DNA of 17,749 nt from contig CAJWTA010000017.1 of NCBI GenBank assembly GCA_913046805.1, positions 1-17,749 on the forward strand, given 5' to 3'. This DNA comes from an uncultured Fidelibacterota bacterium (GTDB lineage: Bacteria > Marinisomatota > Marinisomatia > Marinisomatales > TCS55). The position numbers and the translations under genes were made by a program. How positions within the stretch are numbered: position 1 is the stretch's first letter; the number at the start of each line of letters is the position of its first letter. Of this stretch, positions 13,074 to 17,749 are shown in pieces. A model generated the notes under the pieces. It saw nothing but the letters and a program-made list of their open reading frames with translations. It ran no database searches and was not told the DNA's origin.

Positions 13074-15079
13074 TGTCAAAGCTAAAAGGATTTCAAAAAA
13101 AACAATTATCAGAAATTTACCGCAATATGACCATTGCGAGAAAATTAGATGAAAAAGAGATGGCACTTTTAAAACAAGGTAAAGCCTTTTTTCATATTGG
13201 TTGCTCTGGGCATGAAGCGGCACAACTAGCCGCTGCCAATAATATGCATCCTTCAAAAGATTGGGCATATCCTTATTACAGAGATGCTGCTTTATGTTTA
13301 GGTTTGGGCATGACCGCAAAGGAACAGCTTTTATCATTTTTAGCAAAAGATTCTGATCCTAATTCTGGCGGTAGGCAAATGCCTCAACATTATGGACACA
13401 AAGATTTAAGAATAGTTAGTCAATCGAGTCCCACTGGAACTCAATTTTTACAAGCCGTGGGAACTGCTATGTCTAGAAAATGGGAAGATAACAAGGAAAT
13501 CGTTTATGTGTCTTCAGGCGAGGGAAGTACTAGTGAGGGTGAATTTCATGAAGCTCTTAATTGGGCTAGTCGTGAGAAGCTACCTGTTATTTTTCATATA
13601 CAAGACAATGAATATGCTATAAGTGTTCATGTATCTGAACAAACATCGGGTAGTTCAGTTTTTGATATGGTCTCAGGTTATAAAAATTTATCAAAATATG
13701 AAGTCGATGGAACGGATTTTTTTGAAACAAATCTTGCATTTAGTCAAGCTGCTGATCGCGCAAGGAAAGGGAAGGGCCCTTCGGTTATCGTTTCAAATGT
13801 AGTTCGACTCCTCTCCCATTCTTCATCAGATGACCAGCGTAAGTATAGATCTAAAAGTGATCTTGAGTCAGATATTAAGCGTGACCCTATTAAAAAATTT
13901 GAAAATCAATGTATAAAGGCAAAAATATTTACAAAAAAAGAAATCGCTACGATTGAATCAGAGATTGATGATTATATTGAAGCTTCAGTTCAATGGGTTC
14001 AAGAGCAAGATGACCCCAGTCCTAGTTCGGCTTTTGATCATCTGTATGCAGAACCCCTATTATTTGAGGAGCCACTTCAAAATGCAATTAGTGATAAAAT
14101 TGTTTTAGTAGATGCAATAAACCATGCAATATCAGAGGAAATGGATTTAAATGAAAAAATTATTGTATACGGTGAAGATATCGCAGACCCCAAAGGGGGA
14201 GTTTTTACAGCAACAAAAGGTTTAACCGACAAATTTGGAAAAGAGCGTGTATTTAATTCACCATTGGCTGAAGCATCAATTGTTGGAACTGCTATTGGTC
14301 TTGCTGTTACAGGTTGGAAACCATGCGTTGAGATACAGTTTGGTGACTATATTTGGCCAGCAATGATGCAAATACGTGATGAGCTAGCCTGCATGCGATA
14401 TAGGTCTAATGGAGACTGGACATGCCCCTTGGTTATTCGGGTGGCTGTTGGAGGGTATATTCATGGAGGTTTATATCACAGTCAATCTATTGATAGTTAT
14501 TTTTTTAAAATACCTGGCATTAGAGTGGCTTACCCTTCAAATGCAGCTGATGCGAAAGGTTTATTAAAAACTGCTTTAAGGATGGATGATCCTATTATTT
14601 TTCTTGAGCATAAAGGACTGTATCGACAAGGTTACGCCTCAACGCCTGAACCAAATAAAGATTTTATCTTACCTTTTGGTAAAGCAAATACTGTCCAGAA
14701 AGGAGATTACTTAACTATTATATCATGGGGAGCTATGGTTCAGAAATGTATAGATGCGATTAAAGTATGTAGCCTTGAATCTGGAGAGGTCGATCTAATT
14801 GATATTAGGACATTGAACCCTATAGATTGGGAAGCTATCACTCTTTCTGTAAAAAAGACTGGTAAATTATTAATTGTTCATGAAGATTTGAGAACTGGAG
14901 GAGTTGGCGCAGAAATTTCCGCTAAAGTTTCTGATGAATTATTTGAAGATTTAGATGGACCTATCAAAAGAATAGCTGCTAAGGACTGCCACGTTCCATA
15001 TAGCGATTCTTTAGAGGCTGAGATTCTGCCTCAAACCGATCAAATAGTTGAAGCAATTAATGAATTGATGGAGTATTAA
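13073..15079 (+). CDS. 2-oxoacid dehydrogenase E1, fused alpha and beta subunits
   Basis: A 668-residue thiamine-diphosphate enzyme in which E1-alpha (about residues 1-330) and E1-beta (about 345-668) are joined; in many bacteria these are separate genes. The alpha part shows the TPP/Mg motif as GEGSTSEGEFHEALNW (149-151 is GEG rather than GDG), with N179 27 residues on in QDNEYAIS. The beta part shows VYGEDIADPKGGVF, FNSPLAEASIVGTAIGLA and GGYIHGGLYHSQS. The branched-chain/2-oxoisovalerate type is my best guess by sequence style; pyruvate is an alternative. It decarboxylates the substrate and passes the acyl group to lipoate on E2, encoded next (TAATG overlap). No E3 gene is in the window. 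Confidence 0.92.
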   Translation: MSKLKGFQKKQLSEIYRNMTIARKLDEKEMALLKQGKAFFHIGCSGHEAAQLAAANNMHPSKDWAYPYYRDAALCLGLGMTAKEQLLSFLAKDSDPNSGGRQMPQHYGHKDLRIVSQSSPTGTQFLQAVGTAMSRKWEDNKEIVYVSSGEGSTSEGEFHEALNWASREKLPVIFHIQDNEYAISVHVSEQTSGSSVFDMVSGYKNLSKYEVDGTDFFETNLAFSQAADRARKGKGPSVIVSNVVRLLSHSSSDDQRKYRSKSDLESDIKRDPIKKFENQCIKAKIFTKKEIATIESEIDDYIEASVQWVQEQDDPSPSSAFDHLYAEPLLFEEPLQNAISDKIVLVDAINHAISEEMDLNEKIIVYGEDIADPKGGVFTATKGLTDKFGKERVFNSPLAEASIVGTAIGLAVTGWKPCVEIQFGDYIWPAMMQIRDELACMRYRSNGDWTCPLVIRVAVGGYIHGGLYHSQSIDSYFFKIPGIRVAYPSNAADAKGLLKTALRMDDPIIFLEHKGLYRQGYASTPEPNKDFILPFGKANTVQKGDYLTIISWGAMVQKCIDAIKVCSLESGEVDLIDIRTLNPIDWEAITLSVKKTGKLLIVHEDLRTGGVGAEISAKVSDELFEDLDGPIKRIAAKDCHVPYSDSLEAEILPQTDQIVEAINELMEY

Positions 15080-16365
15080 TGGTAATTGAAATTGTAATGC
15101 CAAAAATGGGTGAATCAATAACAGAAGGCACCATTCTTGAATGGAGAAAAAAAGTAGGAGAGTATGTTGAAAAAGATGAATTATTTCTTGAAATCGGTAC
15201 GGACAAAGTTGATTCCGAAATCCCTTGTCTAGAGTCTGGCACGATTATTGAAATCTTAGCAGAGGTAAATGAAGTAGTTGAGGTGGGGAAGACTATAGCA
15301 AAAATTGATACAGGAGGCTCTTTAGATGGTAAAAAAAATACACCTGATTCAATTGATTTAGAAAAAGATTCTAATAAAGAACCTCAAGAAAAAGAACCAA
15401 TTGAGATAGAAAGTAGCGCTAGCCAAAAGAAAGATTTATCATCAAAGAATATACCGCAGTCATCAAATAATTTTATTACACGGGCTGTTATGAAAGTTGC
15501 CAGAGAAAAAAATATTTCAATGGATGAACTCAATCAAATTCAAGGAACTGGTCGCAAAGGAAGGGTTACGAAAAAAGATGTTTTAAATTACGTAAAACCA
15601 AGTGTTGATATAGCAAAACCATCAACAGAGAAAAAATCACAACCTCAAACTTTCGCTACAGCAACACACTCCGTTGAGATGGATAATATGAGAAAGATTA
15701 TTGCCGACCACATGAAAAAAAGCCTTGATACTGCTGCACATGTTCATGTTGTGAATGAAGTTAATATGTCACATATTGCAAACTACATTGAAAAAAATGA
15801 TTCATCATTTTCTAAAGACGAGGGTTTTAGGCTAACATTTACCCCTTTTATCTTGGATGCAGTGATTAAAGCATTAAAAGAATTCCCTGAGATGAACGCA
15901 TCAATAAATAATACTGCTATAACATACCATAAAAATATAAATTTAGGAATAGCAGTTGCAGTTGATGAAGGACTAATGGTCCCTGTTATGTTTAGTTGTG
16001 AAGAAAAAAATTTTTTAGGTCTTTGCAGAGGATTAAACGATATCGCTTATCGTGCACGCAATAAAGAAATCAATCCAGATGAATTATCTGGTTCAACGTT
16101 TTCAATATCAAACTTTGGGGTTTTTGATGTTACAATCGGCACTCCAATTATAAATCAGCCCAATGTAGGTATTCTTGGTGTTGGGGCCGTAAAGAAACGA
16201 GCTGTTGTTTTAGAAAATAGTGAAGGAGATTCAATTGGAATTCAAAGCATGATGAATCTTTCTTTAGGTTTTGACCATCGTCTCATCGATGGTTCTGGAG
16301 GTGCAAAGTTTATAAATGCAATTAAAAAACATATTGAATCTACTAATTTGAAGAACCTTTACTAA
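15079..16365 (+). CDS. 2-oxoacid dehydrogenase E2 (dihydrolipoamide acyltransferase)
   Basis: A 428-residue E2 core protein. Residues 1-76 form one lipoyl domain with modified K43 in EIGTDKVDSE. A flexible linker rich in Lys, Glu, Ser and Pro (about 80-130) follows, then the peripheral subunit-binding domain (about 132-172: TRAVMKVAREK through GTGRKGRVTKKDVL), a second linker, and the catalytic domain from about 195 to the end. The active site DHRLIDG has H400 and D404. It takes the acyl group from E1 and gives it to CoA. Domain make-up fits either branched-chain or pyruvate complexes. It overlaps E1 by TAATG; lipA starts 20 bases after its stop. No E3 is encoded nearby, so a distant shared one is likely. 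Confidence 0.95.
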   Translation: MVIEIVMPKMGESITEGTILEWRKKVGEYVEKDELFLEIGTDKVDSEIPCLESGTIIEILAEVNEVVEVGKTIAKIDTGGSLDGKKNTPDSIDLEKDSNKEPQEKEPIEIESSASQKKDLSSKNIPQSSNNFITRAVMKVAREKNISMDELNQIQGTGRKGRVTKKDVLNYVKPSVDIAKPSTEKKSQPQTFATATHSVEMDNMRKIIADHMKKSLDTAAHVHVVNEVNMSHIANYIEKNDSSFSKDEGFRLTFTPFILDAVIKALKEFPEMNASINNTAITYHKNINLGIAVAVDEGLMVPVMFSCEEKNFLGLCRGLNDIAYRARNKEINPDELSGSTFSISNFGVFDVTIGTPIINQPNVGILGVGAVKKRAVVLENSEGDSIGIQSMMNLSLGFDHRLIDGSGGAKFINAIKKHIESTNLKNLY

Positions 16366-16385
16366 TCTAATGCGTAAGAGCTAAC

Positions 16386-17258
16386 ATGAAACCAAATCTA
16401 GCAGTCCAAACTATTCACAAGCCAAAAATTAAAATAGAATATGGCGACGATTATAAATTCGTTCAAGATGTTGTTTCGTCTAATAATCTTCATACCGTAT
16501 GCGAGGAGGCTAGATGTCCAAACATGTTCGAATGCTGGGGGCGCGGTACCGCAACGATAATGATTTTGGGAGATATATGTACGCGAGCATGCGGCTTTTG
16601 TTCTGTTAAAACCGGTAAACCTTTAAAAATTGATACCATGGAGCCATACAGAACAGCGTTGGCTGTAAAAAAAATGAAATTACGACATGTAGTAATCACT
16701 TCTGTTGACAGAGATGACCTTAGAGGCGATTTTGGATCAAGTATCTGGGCAGAAACCATAGAGCAAATTCATCAAAATGTACCCAATTGTACAGTTGAAG
16801 TGCTTACACCAGATTTCAAAGGATATCTTCCTGCACTTCACACTGTTTTTAGTGCTAAACCAGAAATATTTTCGCATAATGTTGAATGTGTTGAAAGAAT
16901 TAGTAAACAAGTTAGAGCTCAGGCAGTATGGTCAAGAAGCTTAGATGTTTTAAAGGAATCTGTAGAATATGGATTAAGAACAAAAACAGGAATGATGCTA
17001 GGTCTTGGTGAGTCAAAAAAAGAAGTTGTTGATACAATGAGGCAAGTAGTAGATCTAGGTGTTGAAATTTTTACTATTGGGCAATATTTACAGCCCACAA
17101 AAAATCATTTACCTGTATCTAGATATTTAAATGAAGATGAGTTTTTGTATTTTAAAGAAGAAGGATTGAAAATGGGATTTCTTGTTGTTGAATCTGGTGC
17201 ACTTGTTAGGAGCTCATACCATGCGGATGAGCAAGCAAGATTAGCTCAAGTTGTTTAA
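16386..17258 (+). CDS. lipA: lipoyl synthase (radical SAM)
   Basis: A 290-residue LipA, inserting two sulfur atoms into protein-bound octanoyl groups to finish lipoate. Both iron-sulfur clusters can be placed. The auxiliary, sacrificed [4Fe-4S] cluster is bound by C39, C44 and C50 in CEEARCPNMFECW, with the C-terminal serine ligand in RSSY (275-278). The radical-SAM cluster is bound by C65, C69 and C72 in CTRACGFC. SVDRDDL, HNVECV and TKTGMMLGLGE are further family stretches. The ATG is preceded by a modest AAGAG (16376-16380) five bases away. As the last gene of the run it completes the lipB-E1-E2-lipA module: cofactor assembly together with the enzyme that needs it. Confidence 0.98.
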   Translation: MKPNLAVQTIHKPKIKIEYGDDYKFVQDVVSSNNLHTVCEEARCPNMFECWGRGTATIMILGDICTRACGFCSVKTGKPLKIDTMEPYRTALAVKKMKLRHVVITSVDRDDLRGDFGSSIWAETIEQIHQNVPNCTVEVLTPDFKGYLPALHTVFSAKPEIFSHNVECVERISKQVRAQAVWSRSLDVLKESVEYGLRTKTGMMLGLGESKKEVVDTMRQVVDLGVEIFTIGQYLQPTKNHLPVSRYLNEDEFLYFKEEGLKMGFLVVESGALVRSSYHADEQARLAQVV

Positions 17259-17269
17259 TAAAAAAAATT

Positions 17270-17521
17270 ATGGTCACAACCCAATTTGTTGTAATCTGTT
17301 TTATAGCTTTTTGGTACTCGGTACTGAATGAGGAAAATAAAGACATATACCCCCTTATCTTTGTAGACGGAAAAACTACCCCTAGACTTTCATTTTTATC
17401 TTTTCATGTTAAAACTAATTTTGATTGTATAGGTGTCATGAAACAAATCAAAATTGCATTTTACAAGAAACGAAGTATTATTAAAAAAATACCTCATGTT
17501 TATAGAGAAAATTGTATATAA
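17270..17521 (+). CDS. doubtful 83-residue ORF, possible single-pass membrane protein
   Basis: An open frame with ATG 12 bases after the lipA stop. The N-terminus (about residues 3-19) is hydrophobic and could be a membrane segment; the rest is basic, rich in Lys, Phe and Ile, with no recognised motif. No Shine-Dalgarno precedes it. An 83-codon frame is longer than expected by chance at this GC content, which favours a real or recently decayed gene, but the amino-acid make-up is unlike its neighbours. I do not recognise a family. Confidence 0.25.
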   Translation: MVTTQFVVICFIAFWYSVLNEENKDIYPLIFVDGKTTPRLSFLSFHVKTNFDCIGVMKQIKIAFYKKRSIIKKIPHVYRENCI

Positions 17522-17545
17522 TGTCATATTTTAGATTTATAGTAC

Positions 17546-17616
17546 ATTTTGGCAGATTAATTTCATCAAATTTTTATAAATATGACAATAATGCGTACAC
17601 AATATTTTGGCATATT
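17546..17616. repeat. imperfect 13-base direct repeat upstream of lon
   Basis: ATTTTGGCA followed by G or T and then ATT occurs at 17546-17558 and again at 17604-17616, 58 bases apart and differing at one position. The second copy contains the candidate -35 element for lon (TTGGCA). The pair could be binding sites of a regulator, but in such AT-rich DNA a chance repeat is possible. Confidence 0.3.
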
Positions 17617-17660
17617 TTTTGAGCTTTTAATTATGAACAATTTTATAGTTAAGGATTAAA

Positions 17661-17749
17661 ATGAGCGACGAATTCGAAAAAAAATTAGACGAGGACCTAA
17701 TTGATGAGAATGAATCTTATCCAGTTATGCCTCTCAGAAATACAGTACT
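17661..17749 (+). CDS. lon: Lon protease, N-terminal fragment (runs off the window)
   Basis: Only the first 29 codons are present. After an acidic head of about 19 residues comes YPVMPLRNTV, which matches the opening β-strand of the Lon substrate-binding domain (typically LPVLPLRNTVLFPG). Lon is the ATP-dependent cytoplasmic protease that removes misfolded and short-lived regulatory proteins. The ATG has a good AAGGA Shine-Dalgarno five bases upstream. The gene has its own spacer and is probably transcribed apart from lipA. The ATPase and protease domains lie outside the window, so this rests on one motif and context. Confidence 0.8.
   Translation, partial: MSDEFEKKLDEDLIDENESYPVMPLRNTV

Larger units (their letters stand above)
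17259..17660 (+). other. 402-bp spacer between lipA and lon
   Basis: The only long non-coding-looking stretch in the window. It is very AT-rich, has no T-tract terminator hairpin after lipA, no CIRCE element and no clear heat-shock promoter. It holds a doubtful 83-codon ORF (17270-17521), an imperfect 13-base direct repeat (17546 and 17604) and the lon Shine-Dalgarno AAGGA (17651-17655). A weak sigma-70-like pair, TTGGCA (17607-17612) and AATTAT (17629-17634) with 16-base spacing, could drive lon. I recognise no known RNA gene here. Confidence 0.6.

Noticed and set aside
12972..13346. Minus-strand open frame of 124 codons across the lipB-E1 junction
   Set aside because: It lies antisense to two clearly identified genes with motifs at the junction; no start signal and no family resemblance.
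17276..17292. Hairpin ACAAC/GTTGT after lipA as a terminator
   Set aside because: Only five pairs and no following T-tract.
17523..17660. CIRCE element or sigma-32 promoter for lon
   Set aside because: No TTAGCACTC/GAGTGCTAA inverted repeat and no CTTGAA with CCCCAT pair is visible.
1..17749. Mobile elements, CRISPR arrays, toxin-antitoxin pairs or defence islands
   Set aside because: No transposase, integrase, regular repeat array or paired inverted repeats were seen; gene content is housekeeping and envelope-related throughout.

Overview
The window is about 17.7 kb of AT-rich bacterial DNA, densely packed with housekeeping and envelope genes. I saw no insertion sequence, phage gene, integrase or CRISPR array. 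Several features point to a marine Bacteroidetes/Marinimicrobia-like (FCB-group) bacterium: a GroES-like paralogue of the kind annotated in Bacteroidetes, a fused alpha-beta 2-oxoacid dehydrogenase E1, a eukaryotic-type citrate synthase, frequent GTG/TTG starts and very low GC. The lineage is inferred from protein character only and has not been tested by search.

Left part (1-3311). On the minus strand lie tRNA-Glu(UUC), a CGFS monothiol glutaredoxin and BolA. Then comes xthA (exonuclease III, plus strand), converging with an 8-bp gap on a minus-strand pair: a SAM methyltransferase and a GroES-like protein. A GNAT acetyltransferase is divergent from that pair.

Middle part (3308-10649), all plus strand. 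An envelope group comes first: an MsbA-like ABC exporter, a GT4 glycosyltransferase and a SerB-like HAD phosphatase. Citrate synthase follows, with a probable outer-membrane lipoprotein 3 bp downstream. Next is a tightly coupled trio: an unrecognised 291-residue protein, a DUF309 protein and a degenerate receiver-like domain.

Right part (10743-17749), all plus strand. It is a nearly continuous run with overlapping starts and stops: a QueD/PTPS-family enzyme with no cysteine at all, a YhhQ-type queuosine-precursor transporter, folE, lipB, fused E1, E2 and lipA. The pterin/7-deazaguanine genes sit beside a lipoate module in which lipB and lipA flank the dehydrogenase whose E2 carries the lipoyl lysine. 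After a 402-bp stretch with only a doubtful small ORF, the start of lon runs off the window.

The observations most worth a second look are the cysteine-less QueD homologue beside yhhQ and folE, the 9068-10649 trio, and two tiny hydrophobic ORFs that bridge gene junctions ahead of the ABC transporter and folE. I found no clear evidence of a wholly new defence or mobile system.
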